From Paracoxiella cheracis (GTDB lineage Bacteria > Pseudomonadota > Gammaproteobacteria > Coxiellales > Coxiellaceae): a stretch of 64,000 bases of DNA. Where the stretch lies: NCBI RefSeq assembly GCF_049348705.1, contig NZ_CP186485.1, forward strand, positions 310,001-374,000, read 5' to 3'. The stretch's first letter is position 1. Every line of letters begins with the position of its first letter. The notes beneath the pieces were generated by a model. The model searched no databases, was not told the origin of the DNA, and saw only the letters and a list, made by a program, of their open reading frames with translations. Shown piece after piece: positions 25,220 to 35,757 of the stretch. Both the position numbers and the translations under genes were made by a program.

Positions 25220-25645
25220 ATGGTTATCCTTTTGCCTAAATTGCTCAGTTCTTGGCGAAATGCGGGTTTAATTGACCAGAAAACCAGGTGTGTTGACTTC
25301 AAAAAACAGATTACGTTACTACTTAACACTGAGCATAATAGCTCTAAATACAAAGAATTTATTGAAATTGCAGCGCAACCGCTTAATAGTCAATCTGAGT
25401 GTATTGAGGAGGTTTGCGGCGACTCCAGTGCGAGCACTATAAATATCGTCACGCTACTCATCCTTTTAAAAACGACTGCGGAAAACCAAGAACAAGAAAA
25501 GGAGAAATTAAATGAAATTTTGTTGTCTACATTAAAAAAAGTTTCTAAATCTGAAGCATCTAAAGAAATAGATATTTTAATGAAAGAGACGGTCACTGGG
25601 TTCACACTCGCATTAGAAGGTGAAGGGGCTTTGTTGCCTAACTAA
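25220..25645 (+). pseudogene. Uncharacterised gene truncated by an IS
   Basis: GGAG precedes the ATG. 135 native codons run to 25626, after which the frame enters the IS903-like end and stops after ALLPN (141 aa in total). The protein is mostly helical, with a Glu/Lys-rich segment (ENQEQEKEKLNEILLSTLKK, about 90-110) that may be a coiled coil. No family is recognised. The original C-terminus is lost. It could be a former effector or regulator; neither can be shown. Confidence 0.5.
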
Positions 25646-25723
25646 AACATGAACAATCTATGTAATTTTTGCTGTCTATATTATAATCAGCACCCCAGGA
25701 TTTTCAAGCAGAAGGCGGTTCAT

Positions 25724-26845
25724 ATGCCAAATAAATATCCAAACAAAAAAGGCTGGACGATCGATGCGCGCCATGGAGAGCGAAGCGAAGGCGCGTATTC
25801 CGCGGTAGGCTCGGATTTTTTGCCGAGCGTAAGCGACTGCAAAAAATCTTTACGAGCCGTCAAGTCATTTGAGAGCCCGTGCGTAGTCGAGCCGTGAGGT
25901 CGCGGAGCGCGGGCGACGAGGACGTCCGCGGCTATTTAAGTTGTCGCGTATTGCGAGTCGATTATTGACAGGGATGGCAATAATCTATCACGAGCATCGC
26001 GACACGCTTGGTATGAAAAAGATCGTGTGTATGATGGCAAAGGCGCACCCCAAAAGTTCACGGATCTTGCGATCATTACGTGCCATGAAATTCGGCAAGT
26101 TTTTCGTTTAGCGTTGAGGCAATGTCAAGGGTTTATGAATTCAATTTTCAAGATGAAAGCCCTTAATATAAAATCACCGGATTACAGTTGCTTGTCAAAA
26201 CGGTTAGCGCTTTTAACTATTCAGTCGCCTCGTTACAGGAAAACGGAATCGGCAGATAAAAGCGTTGTGGCTATCGCCCTTGACTCCACTGGGTTAAAAC
26301 GGTTTGGCAGAGGTGAATGGCATCAGGAAACATATACATTATCAGCCAAACGGAGTTGGCGTAAATTGCATATAGCCGTTGATAATAAACATATTATTTA
26401 TGGTAATGATTTAACGGATCGCTTTACGGCGGATTGCCAAAGCGTTGCAACGTTATCAAAGCAACTTACTTGCAAAGTGGGCCATGTCAGCGCCGATGGT
26501 GCCTACGATAAGAATCCTGTTTATGAAATATTATCAAATTACTTTAAAGGAGCCGCTATAATAATGCCGCCTGATAGTGATGCTGTTTATGATAAAAATA
26601 ATCATACACAACGTAATGGTAATGTTAAGCAACTAAAAGCATTGGGCCGAATGGCTTGGCAACGAATAAGACAATACGGTTATCGGAATTATTCAGAGTT
26701 GGCGATTCAACGCTACAAAAGAATATTGGGTAGTACGTTACATGCTCGAGATTTTGTACGGCAAAAAATCGAATCAATGATCGGTTGTGGTGTGTTAAAT
26801 AAAATGACACGGCTAGGAATGCCGGCGAGTTATCGTTGCGCCTAA
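25724..26845 (+). pseudogene. IS903-like transposase, copy B, disrupted
   Basis: The N-terminal 12 codons (MPNKYPNKKGWT) are followed by repeat-derived sequence that stops at 25897; the rest of the transposase resumes at 26011 in YEKDRVYDGKGAP and is intact to 26845. One substitution (IIYGND for IIHGND) distinguishes it. It cannot make a full enzyme but keeps its ends, so it could be moved in trans. Confidence 0.9.
25760..26010. repeat. 251-bp GC-rich structured repeat, full copy 1
   Basis: It starts ATCGATGCGCGCCATGGAG and ends CATCGCGACACGCTTG. It has high GC against an AT-rich background and a long hairpin in its first half: GGCTCG plus GATTTTTTGC pairing with GCAAAAAATC plus CGAGCC around a 15-nt loop. 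No long frame is coding-like. An identical-length copy is at 62566-62816 (one clear difference near 62769), and partial copies lie at 57503-57682 (minus), 58101-58205, 32672-32727 and 61195-61213. Confidence 0.9.
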
Positions 26846-27041
26846 ATTTTGCGACACAGACAAAGCCGTGAGGTTAGGCAACAAAGCCCTGAGTCGTCGT
26901 CGCAAAGTACGAGGATTCACCTGATCGGTACAGGTGTCGAGATACTGCAACACCCATTCAACATCCGTTGGCAGTGCCCTCCCCGTTTTTGTCAGGAAGT
27001 CCTGAAGATCAGAATAGTACGCCAGACGCGTACTCTCACTC

Positions 27042-28478
27042 GGGTCTGTAAATAAGATTGTGTAAATGCGATAGTCAGGGAAAGGTCGTTAAAATTATAC
27101 GGAGTCTTTGACTATGGCAATGAAAACCAATAAATTAGATCCACAGGTTGTGGAATATTTTCTCAAACATACCAAGACCGCATCTGATATTTTCGGTGAT
27201 ACTGGTTTGTTAAAGGAGTTAAAAAAGGCACTGACGGAGCGTATTCTGGAAGGGGAGCTGACGGACGCGCTGGGTTATGCAAAACACGAAGTGTCTGGCA
27301 ACAATAGTGGTAATTCCCGCAATGGGCACAGCCAAAAAACGATCAAAACAACAGATGGCGAGATGACCATTGAGGTTCCTCGTGATCGTAACAATGAGTT
27401 TGTACCGCAATTGATTCCAAAACATCAAACCCGCTTTGATGATTTGGATGACAAAATTATGAGTCTTTATGCACGGGGTATGACTACCCGTGATATTCAA
27501 GATCAGTTGAAAGATTTGTATGGCACAACTATTTGTTCGAGTCTCATTTCTACAGTAACCAACGAAGTGATTGAAGAAGTGAAGGCTTGGCAAAGTCGTC
27601 CGTTGGACAAGGTGTATCCGATTGTGTATTTGGACGCTTTAGTGATTAAAGTGCAGCAAGATAAAAAGGTTATCAATAAGGCATTGTATTTGGCTTTAGG
27701 AATTAATATCGATGGGCAAAAAGAATTGCTAGGTATTTGGATTAGCCAAAATGAGGGCGCTAAATTCTGGTTGAATGTATTAACGGAGTTAAAAAATCGA
27801 GGCCTAGAAGATATCCTGATTTGTTGCGTTGACGGGCTAACGGGCTTTCCTGATGCGATTGGCGCTGTGTATCCTAACACTCAAGTACAGCTTTGCATTG
27901 TACACATGGTGCGGAATTCATTGCGCTATGTGGGTTGGAAAAAGAAAAAAGAAGTGGCCGCTGACTTAAAAGCTATTTATTCGGCCAGTACGGTTGAAGA
28001 AGCAGAATTGGCGCTGACGAGTTTCTCTGAGAAATGGGATGCTGAATTTCCCTCGATTGCCAAAAGTTGGTTGACTCATTGGGAGCGCATTGTGCCATTT
28101 TTTGCTTATCCGGCAGAAATTCGGAGGGTGATTTATACCACTAACGCTATTGAATCACTGAACATGAGTATCCGAAAAGTTATTAAAAATAAACGAGTTT
28201 TTCCGTCGGACGATGCCGCTTTAAAACAACTCTATTTAGGGTTAAAAAATATAGCCAAAAAATGGACCATGCCGATTCGAGACTGGGGTGCCGCCATGAA
28301 TCGTTTTGCCCTTATGTTTGAAGATCGCCTGGCGGATTTTGTATAAAACTTAAAATTCATAAGAGAGGAAATTAATTTGAACGCAATGTAGTTTTTGATA
28401 AAATTAAAAAATCAGTTAACACAATGGCTGATTCATAATTCTGACTGACGCGATTTACACAAACTAATAAACAGTCCC
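27042..28478 (+). mobile_element. IS256-family element, copy 2 (intact)
   Basis: 1437 bp, ends GGGTCTGT and ACAGTCCC, flanked by the 8-bp duplication TCTCACTC (27034-27041 and 28479-28486). Inserted in the recombinase gene. Confidence 0.96.
27114..28346 (+). CDS. IS256-family transposase, copy 2
   Basis: 410 aa from ATG 27114, which has GGAG upstream. Mutator-type DDE enzyme: the first Asp in YLDALVIKV (about 167), the second in CVDGLTGFPDAI (about 235), and Glu in TTNAIESLNMSIRK (about 340). The protein is intact and identical to copy 3 as far as can be seen, suggesting recent movement. Confidence 0.95.
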   Translation: MAMKTNKLDPQVVEYFLKHTKTASDIFGDTGLLKELKKALTERILEGELTDALGYAKHEVSGNNSGNSRNGHSQKTIKTTDGEMTIEVPRDRNNEFVPQLIPKHQTRFDDLDDKIMSLYARGMTTRDIQDQLKDLYGTTICSSLISTVTNEVIEEVKAWQSRPLDKVYPIVYLDALVIKVQQDKKVINKALYLALGINIDGQKELLGIWISQNEGAKFWLNVLTELKNRGLEDILICCVDGLTGFPDAIGAVYPNTQVQLCIVHMVRNSLRYVGWKKKKEVAADLKAIYSASTVEEAELALTSFSEKWDAEFPSIAKSWLTHWERIVPFFAYPAEIRRVIYTTNAIESLNMSIRKVIKNKRVFPSDDAALKQLYLGLKNIAKKWTMPIRDWGAAMNRFALMFEDRLADFV

Positions 28479-28789
28479 TCTCACTCATCGAGGCTTGTTG
28501 ATCGATGACATCCGGTTCGTAATACACGTCCTCCAAATCATCAGCAGCAGAATGACAAGCAATAACGTCCTTTTTGTTATTTATTTGCACAAACAGTTCC
28601 TTTTCGCTCAAACGGTTATTTTTTGTTCAAAAATAGCTCTTCTATTTCTTTCTTGTTTATTCTATCAACATTCTCCGATACTGTTCGATCGCTTTGTTGC
28701 CTAACTAAAATATGAACAATCTATGTAATTTTTGCTGTCTATATTAGAATCAACACCCCACGATTTTCAGGCAGAGGGCGCCTCATATG

Positions 28790-29340
28790 GCAAGTAAACA
28801 ACCACGGGCTTACGCCCGTGGTATTATGTCGACCTAGAGGTCGAGTACAAGCTGCGCTTGCCCTGAATCCTCCCGTCTTTGATGCTGTATGTATTTCTGG
28901 ATAATCTGTTCATTAATTCCAACCGTAGAAACAAAATATCCATCGGACCAAATTCCGTCCGTACCCCAGTAAACCTCTTTTAAAAACGGAAATTTTGCTT
29001 TGAGTCTTCGGCTCGTATTCGCTTTGATTATCCCTACCACCTTTCCTACGCTCATCTTCGGCGGAATACTCAACAATAAGTGTATATGATCCACATCCTG
29101 ATTAATTTCGAGAACATCAATTTCTGGATAGTGATCAGTCAACTCCTTCAGATTTTCCACCATATACGCATATATTCCTTCGTTAAATATCTTACGTCGG
29201 TACTTCGTGGATAGTACAAGGTGATACTCACAGCAATAGACGCAATGGCTTTGTTTTCTTAACTTCACCCTGCCATTTTATGGCACGATTCAGGGTCTAC
29301 TTCATCCCTGACCTTACGGTCAGGGTTTTAAGTGAGGTTT
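28790..29340 (-). mobile_element. IS200-like element (IS200/IS605 family)
   Basis: It has no terminal inverted repeats but subterminal hairpins: ACCACGGGC/GCCCGTGGT at 28801-28822 and CCCTGACC/GGTCAGGG at about 29325-29344, as expected for single-strand transposition. Boundaries are estimated from the interrupted IS903-like sequence and may be off by several bases. Confidence 0.8.
28834..29268 (-). CDS. tnpA: IS200-type transposase TnpA (Y1 HUH)
   Basis: 144 aa, normal for TnpA. The HUH pair is visible in QDVDHIHLLLSIPPK (residues about 58-72), and the catalytic tyrosine helix is represented by DGYFVSTVGINEQIIQKYI (about 108-127). Cuts and rejoins single-stranded ends recognised through hairpins. 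No tnpB is present. Confidence 0.92.
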   Translation of the reverse strand: MKLRKQSHCVYCCEYHLVLSTKYRRKIFNEGIYAYMVENLKELTDHYPEIDVLEINQDVDHIHLLLSIPPKMSVGKVVGIIKANTSRRLKAKFPFLKEVYWGTDGIWSDGYFVSTVGINEQIIQKYIQHQRREDSGQAQLVLDL

Positions 29341-29412
29341 TATAAATATCCAAACAAAAAAGTTGGACGATTCCCAAGCAGAAATACAAGGTGAGCAATT
29401 GGCGTAAATATA

Positions 29413-29572
29413 ACCTGAGTTCTGGATAAGAAAAGGAATAAGTGAATGAAATAATTGAAAAAAAGACCGGAACCGCTAAAATTTAGCTCCAAAATTACAG
29501 CTAAATAATTTAACAGGAGTTAATCATGTTGGCACCGGTCACGGAGATTTTTTGTGATATGGATGATTTTTG
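29413..29572 (+). mobile_element. IS982-family left end, fragment 1
   Basis: It begins ACCTGAGTTCTGGATAAG, an IS982-type terminal repeat, and includes the first 16 codons of the transposase (ATG at 29526, MLAPVTEIFCDMDDF), then is cut by IS1 at 29573. The same left end, in inverse orientation and longer, is at 57034-57361. Confidence 0.75.
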
Positions 29573-29644
29573 GGTAGTGCCTCATTTTTGTTGATGTGAT
29601 ATATTTTGGTATTTCAGAAAATCATTAGGATAAGGATTGAATGA

Positions 29645-29947
29645 ATGGCAAGAATCAATGTTGCTTGCTCCTGCTGCTGTTTACATGAGGTTGTAAAATT
29701 TGGCGTCAGCAGTACAGGAAAGCAAAGGTTTCAATGTAAAAATAATGCTTGTGAGAAAAATACATTTCTTCTAGATTACACACATAATGCTCGTGCCCCT
29801 GGTGTTAAAGATAAAATAGTTGATATGGCAATGAATGGTAGTGGCGTCAGAGATACTGCAGGCGTTTTACGTATTAGCATTAACACTGTTATTGGTGAAT
29901 TAAAAAAAAGGGTGAAGGTTTGGAGAGCGTCAATACACGACTTTTAA
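29645..29947 (+). CDS. insA: IS1 InsA-like protein
   Basis: 100 aa. It has the zinc-binding start of InsA (ACSCCCLHEVVKFG, then RFQCKNNACEK) and a helix-turn-helix (GSGVRDTAGVLRISINTVI, about 64-82). The frame runs past a run of eight A residues (29902-29909), where -1 slippage would join it to the downstream insB frame to give the IS1 transposase. The fusion is the active form in the family; InsA alone binds ends and represses. Confidence 0.88.
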   Translation: MARINVACSCCCLHEVVKFGVSSTGKQRFQCKNNACEKNTFLLDYTHNARAPGVKDKIVDMAMNGSGVRDTAGVLRISINTVIGELKKRVKVWRASIHDF

Positions 29948-30396
29948 AGGAAAAAGAATCACTTGGTGCGTCTGTTACTGTTAATGTTGTACAAGTTGAA
30001 GAAGCGGAGCTGGATGAAATGTGGAGTTTTGTTCGAAATAAACAGAATCAACGTTGGCTTTGGCATGCGATTGATCACCATACACATGAGGTGTTAGCTT
30101 ATCATTTTGGTCCAAGAAAAGATTCAGCATTTAAAGCACTGAAAGAAAAACTGAGCTCATTTGATATCAACTTTTACTATACAGATGATTGGGGTGCTTA
30201 TGAAAGACACCTGCCTCAATCAAAACATTTGGTGGGAAAGCAAAATACCCAAGCGATTGAACGAAAGCATCTCACGTTGCGCACACGAATAAAGCGATTA
30301 GCGAGAAAGACGATTTGCTTTTCTAAACTGGATAAATTGCACGACATTGTCATCGGATTATTTATCAATAGGCACGAGTTTGGGAGGGTTATTTAG
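29920..30396 (+). CDS. insB: IS1 InsB-like transposase domain
   Basis: The frame opens at TTG 29920 but is probably expressed only as InsAB' after slippage. The DDE core is visible: VEEAELDEMWSFV (first Asp/Glu), YYTDDWGAYERHLP (second Asp), and QAIERKHLTLRTRIKRLARK (Glu). 158 aa, the normal size for the InsB part. Intact. Confidence 0.9.
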   Translation: MESVNTRLLKEKESLGASVTVNVVQVEEAELDEMWSFVRNKQNQRWLWHAIDHHTHEVLAYHFGPRKDSAFKALKEKLSSFDINFYYTDDWGAYERHLPQSKHLVGKQNTQAIERKHLTLRTRIKRLARKTICFSKLDKLHDIVIGLFINRHEFGRVI

Positions 30397-30507
30397 ATGC
30401 CATCAACAAAAATGAGGCACCGCCTGCGAAAGTAGCAATCATTATTGCCAATTACTTTCACCCTATGTCATGACTGATTTTTTCTGGTCACGATGAGAGG
30501 ACTGCTA

Positions 30508-32671
<2,164 letters not shown>

Positions 32672-32685
<14 letters not shown>

Positions 32686-32727
32686 TAAGGATAGTAATAA
32701 TTTATCATCAGCATCGTGACATGCTTT
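32672..32727. repeat. 3' end fragment of the 251-bp repeat
   Basis: GAGTCGATTATTGA and the following 42 bp match the last 55 bp of the repeat with about ten substitutions. It begins inside recD2 and includes that gene's stop codon. Confidence 0.75.
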
Positions 32728-32760
32728 AGAAGCATCTATAACAGTACGAGGAAAATTACA

Positions 32761-33288
32761 ATGAGCAACGTTATTTGCTATCATCAATTGGTGGATTTTT
32801 TAAAAAATGCAAGTTTATTCGAGATTTATCGGCTATCAACTGCAATTTCTAATGAACTGGAAAGTCCAACGCGAATTGCAACAGTACGGAAAAAATTTAA
32901 AGAGGGAGATTTTCTTGAATATTTTAACGCTGAAACAAATAAATTCATAGCAGCGCGCGCTATGAAAAAAAACACTAAGTATGTCGTTGTTCAGCGCTGT
33001 GATGATGGGAGTCAATGGAAGATCCCTTATCATTTTCTCAAGATCGATGCTCGTCATTTTGATTTTAGTAGCCCAACAAAAGGCCTTAATAAAAATGAAT
33101 TGAAAGTTGGTGATTGGGTCGGGTTTGATCGTAGTGGCGAGGAGGTTATTGGTTGTGTGGAACGATTAAACCATAAAACAGTTTCATTAGTCACATCATC
33201 CGGACATCGTTGGCGTGTAGGGTATTCATTACTCTATCGCGTTATTGAAGGCCAACCAGAGGTTTCTATGATTGGGCATGCATCATGA
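32761..33288 (+). CDS. Uncharacterised protein with two small beta-barrel repeats
   Basis: 175 aa from ATG 32761, which follows GAGGA; an ATG 15 codons upstream lies in repeat-derived sequence and is unlikely. After a helical N-terminus (about 1-45) there are two related units, KEGDFLEYFNAETN...WKIPYHFLKI (about 55-105) and KVGDWVGFDRSGEE...WRVGYSLLYRV (about 115-165). Each has a GD turn, a central K(Y/T)V(V/S) strand and a W(K/R)(I/V)xY end. The pattern resembles KOW/SH3-like nucleic-acid-binding barrels. Adjacent to recD2, so a mobile-element DNA-processing role is plausible but unproven. Confidence 0.6.
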   Translation: MSNVICYHQLVDFLKNASLFEIYRLSTAISNELESPTRIATVRKKFKEGDFLEYFNAETNKFIAARAMKKNTKYVVVQRCDDGSQWKIPYHFLKIDARHFDFSSPTKGLNKNELKVGDWVGFDRSGEEVIGCVERLNHKTVSLVTSSGHRWRVGYSLLYRVIEGQPEVSMIGHAS

Positions 33289-33441
33289 TGCCGCTGATAT
33301 TTTTGCTTGAGCAACAGAGTTGTTTTGTAAGCGTAGGGGGTTGATCTTTTATTCGATCTGATTCAGTTATGATAAAATAGCCGGAGGGAACAGTGTGTCG
33401 CAATAATGGTTTCTCTGAAGTTAAGTTATTTATGAGCTATA
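33289..33441 (+). other. Gap with possible start of a lost gene
   Basis: GGAGGG followed by GTG at 33393 opens a frame (VCRNNGFSEVKLFMSY) that is native for only about 16 codons before the IS256 fragment begins at 33442. Otherwise nothing is seen. Confidence 0.25.
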
Positions 33442-33607
33442 GGGTCTGTAAAGAAGATTGTGTAAATGCGATAGTCAGGGAAAGGTCGTTAAAATTATAC
33501 GGAGTCTTTGACTATGGCAATGAAAACCAATAAATTAGATCCACAGGTTGTGGAATATTTTCTCAAACATACCAAGACCGCATCTGATATTTTCGGTGAT
33601 ACTGGTT
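33442..33607 (+). mobile_element. IS256-family left-end fragment
   Basis: GGGTCTGTAAAGAAG and the first 39 codons of the transposase, cut by IS903-like copy D at 33608. The rest of this copy is absent from the window. Confidence 0.9.
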
Positions 33608-34269
33608 GGCTTTGTTGCCTAACTAAAAAATGAACAATCTATTTCATTTTTGATGTTTATATTATAATCAGCGTCCAACGATTTTCAAGCAGAGGGCGGC
33701 TCATATGCCAAATAAATATCCAAACAAAAAAGGCTGGACGATTCCCAAGCAGAAATACAAGGTGAGCAATTGGCGTGAATATAATAATGCATTACGCAAT
33801 CGTGCCAATATTGAAATCTGGATATCCGATGATATTATTCATTCGTGGTATGAAAAAGATCGTGTGTATGATGGCAAGGGTGCACCCAAAAAGTTTACGG
33901 ACGTTGCCATCATTACGTGCCATGAAATTCGGCAAGTTTTTCGTTTAGCGTTGAGGCAATGTCAAGGGTTTATGAATTCAATTTTCAAGATGAAAGCACT
34001 TAATATAAAATCACCGGATTACAGTTGTTTGTCAAAACGGTTAGCGCTTTTAACTATTCAGTCACCTCGTTACAGAAAAACGGAATCGGCAGATAAAAGC
34101 GTTGTGGCTATCGCCCTTGACTCCACTGGGTTAAAACGGTTTGGCAGAGGTGAATGGCATCAGGAAAAATATAAATTATCAGCCAAACGGAGTTGGCGTA
34201 AATTACATATAGCCGTTGATAATAAACATATTATTCATGGTAATGATTTAACGGATCGCTTTACGGCGG
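33608..34269 (+). mobile_element. IS903-like element, copy D, 5' part (its end survives at 36833-36875)
   Basis: It begins GGCTTTGTTGCCTAACTAAA and carries a transposase open from 33705 (MPNKYPNKKGW) to about residue 188, where copy E interrupts at 34270. About 410 bp of its 3' half are missing; only the terminal 43 bp (36833-36875) remain beyond copy E. It belongs to a second subfamily (KKFTDVAI and HQEKYKLSA instead of QKFTDLAI and HQETYTLSA). Confidence 0.88.
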
Positions 34270-34296
34270 GGCTTTGTTGCCTAACCCCACGCCTTT

Positions 34297-35733
34297 GGGA
34301 CTGTTTATTAGTTTGTGTAAATCGCGTCAGTCAGAATTATGAATCAGCCATTGTGTTAACTGATTTTTTAATTTTATCAAAAACTACATTGCGTTCAAAT
34401 TAATTTCCTCTCTTATGAATTTTAAGTTTTATACAAAATCCGCCAGGCGATCTTCAAACATAAGGGCAAAACGATTCATGGCGGCACCCCAGTCTCGAAT
34501 CGGCATGGTCCATTTTTTGGCTATATTTTTTAACCCTAAATAGAGTTGTTTTAAAGCGGCATCGTCCGACGGAAAAACTCGTTTATTTTTAATAACTTTT
34601 CGGATACTCATGTTCAGTGATTCAATAGCGTTAGTGGTATAAATCACCCTCCGAATTTCTGCCGGATAAGCAAAAAATGGCACAATGCGCTCCCAATGAG
34701 TCAACCAACTTTTGGCAATCGAGGGAAATTCAGCATCCCATTTCTCAGAGAAACTCGTCAGCGCCAATTCTGCTTCTTCAACCGTACTGGCCGAATAAAT
34801 AGCTTTTAAGTCAGCGGCCACTTCTTTTTTCTTTTTCCAACCCACATAGCGCAATGAATTCCGCACCATGTGTACAATGCAAAGCTGTACTTGAGTGTTA
34901 GGATACACAGCGCCAATCGCATCAGGAAAGCCCGTTAGCCCGTCAACGCAACAAATCAGGATATCTTCTAGGCCTCGATTTTTTAACTCCGTTAATACAT
35001 TCAACCAGAATTTAGCGCCCTCATTTTGGCTAATCCAAATACCTAGCAATTCTTTTTGCCCATCGATATTAATTCCTAAAGCCAAATACAATGCCTTATT
35101 GATAACCTTTTTATCTTGCTGCACTTTAATCACTAAAGCGTCCAAATACACAATCGGATACACCTTGTCCAACGGACGACTTTGCCAAGCCTTCACTTCT
35201 TCAATCACTTCGTTGGTTACTGTAGAAATGAGACTCGAACAAATAGTTGTGCCATACAAATCTTTCAACTGATCTTGAATATCACGGGTAGTCATACCCC
35301 GTGCATAAAGACTCATAATTTTGTCATCCAAATCATCAAAGCGGGTTTGATGTTTTGGAATCAATTGCGGTACAAACTCATTGTTACGATCACGAGGAAC
35401 CTCAATGGTCATCTCGCCATCTGTTGTTTTGATCGTTTTTTGGCTGTGCCCATTGCGGGAATTACCACTATTGTTGCCAGACACTTCGTGTTTTGCATAA
35501 CCCAGCGCGTCCGTCAGCTCCCCTTCCAGAATACGCTCCGTCAGTGCCTTTTTTAACTCCTTTAACAAACCAGTATCACCGAAAATATCAGATGCGGTCT
35601 TGGTATGTTTGAGAAAATATTCCACAACCTGTGGATCTAATTTATTGGTTTTCATTGCCATAGTCAAAGACTCCGTATAATTTTAACGACCTTTCCCTGA
35701 CTATCGCATTTACACAATCTTATTTACAGACCC
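34297..35733 (-). mobile_element. IS256-family element, copy 3 (intact)
   Basis: 1437 bp, flanked by the 8-bp duplication ACGCCTTT (34289-34296 and 35734-35741). Inserted in the right terminal repeat of IS903-like copy E. Confidence 0.96.
34429..35661 (-). CDS. IS256-family transposase, copy 3
   Basis: 410 aa from ATG 35661, with the same start context as copy 2. The deduced protein matches copy 2 at every residue I compared, including GNNSGNS near residue 65. Intact and probably active. Confidence 0.95.
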   Translation of the reverse strand: MAMKTNKLDPQVVEYFLKHTKTASDIFGDTGLLKELKKALTERILEGELTDALGYAKHEVSGNNSGNSRNGHSQKTIKTTDGEMTIEVPRDRNNEFVPQLIPKHQTRFDDLDDKIMSLYARGMTTRDIQDQLKDLYGTTICSSLISTVTNEVIEEVKAWQSRPLDKVYPIVYLDALVIKVQQDKKVINKALYLALGINIDGQKELLGIWISQNEGAKFWLNVLTELKNRGLEDILICCVDGLTGFPDAIGAVYPNTQVQLCIVHMVRNSLRYVGWKKKKEVAADLKAIYSASTVEEAELALTSFSEKWDAEFPSIAKSWLTHWERIVPFFAYPAEIRRVIYTTNAIESLNMSIRKVIKNKRVFPSDDAALKQLYLGLKNIAKKWTMPIRDWGAAMNRFALMFEDRLADFV

Positions 35734-35757
35734 ACGCCTTTGTTTGTGTCTCAAAAT

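Larger units (their letters stand above)
25627..26888 (+). mobile_element. IS903-like element, copy B, with a 251-bp repeat replacing part of it
   Basis: Both 16-bp ends are intact, but an internal stretch of about 107 bp (from the codons after GWTI to those before YEKDRV) is replaced by the 251-bp structured repeat at 25760-26010, giving 1262 bp instead of 1118. Flanks AGGTGAAGG and CTGAGTCGT do not match. Confidence 0.9.
26889..28611 (-). pseudogene. Tyrosine site-specific recombinase (integrase), split and truncated
   Basis: Reading the minus strand, ATG at 28611 opens a protein (MSEKELFVQINNKKDV...) that is interrupted at 28479 by IS256 copy 2. Removing the IS and one 8-bp target copy joins QQASMSE to STRLAYYSDLQDFL, LPTDVEWVLQYLD and NPRTLRRRLR, the N-terminal SAM-like DNA-binding domain of phage-type integrases. 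The gene is then cut off at 26889 by the end of IS903-like copy B, so the catalytic domain is missing. It is a relic of an integrative element or plasmid. Confidence 0.72.
28691..29412 (+). mobile_element. Decayed IS903-like left end, interrupted by an IS200-like element
   Basis: GCTTTGTTGCCTAACTAAAA at 28691 begins a diverged copy of the IS903-like left end that runs to about 28789. It resumes after the IS200-like insert at about 29341 with ATAAATATCCAAAC and ends at 29412, where an IS982-like end begins. The transposase reading frame is lost. Confidence 0.8.
29573..30424 (+). mobile_element. IS1-family element, copy 1
   Basis: About 852 bp. The inverted ends share TGCCTCATTTTTGTTGATG, with GGTAG on the left and GGCGG on the right tip. 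The left flank reads into IS982; the right flank is unrelated to IS982, so no duplication is visible and the junction has been rearranged. Confidence 0.85.

Noticed and set aside
25649..25897. An 82-aa protein starting like the IS903-like transposase
   Set aside because: Only the first residues after the ATG are transposase; the remainder (DARHGERSEG and so on) is translated structured repeat, not a gene product with support.
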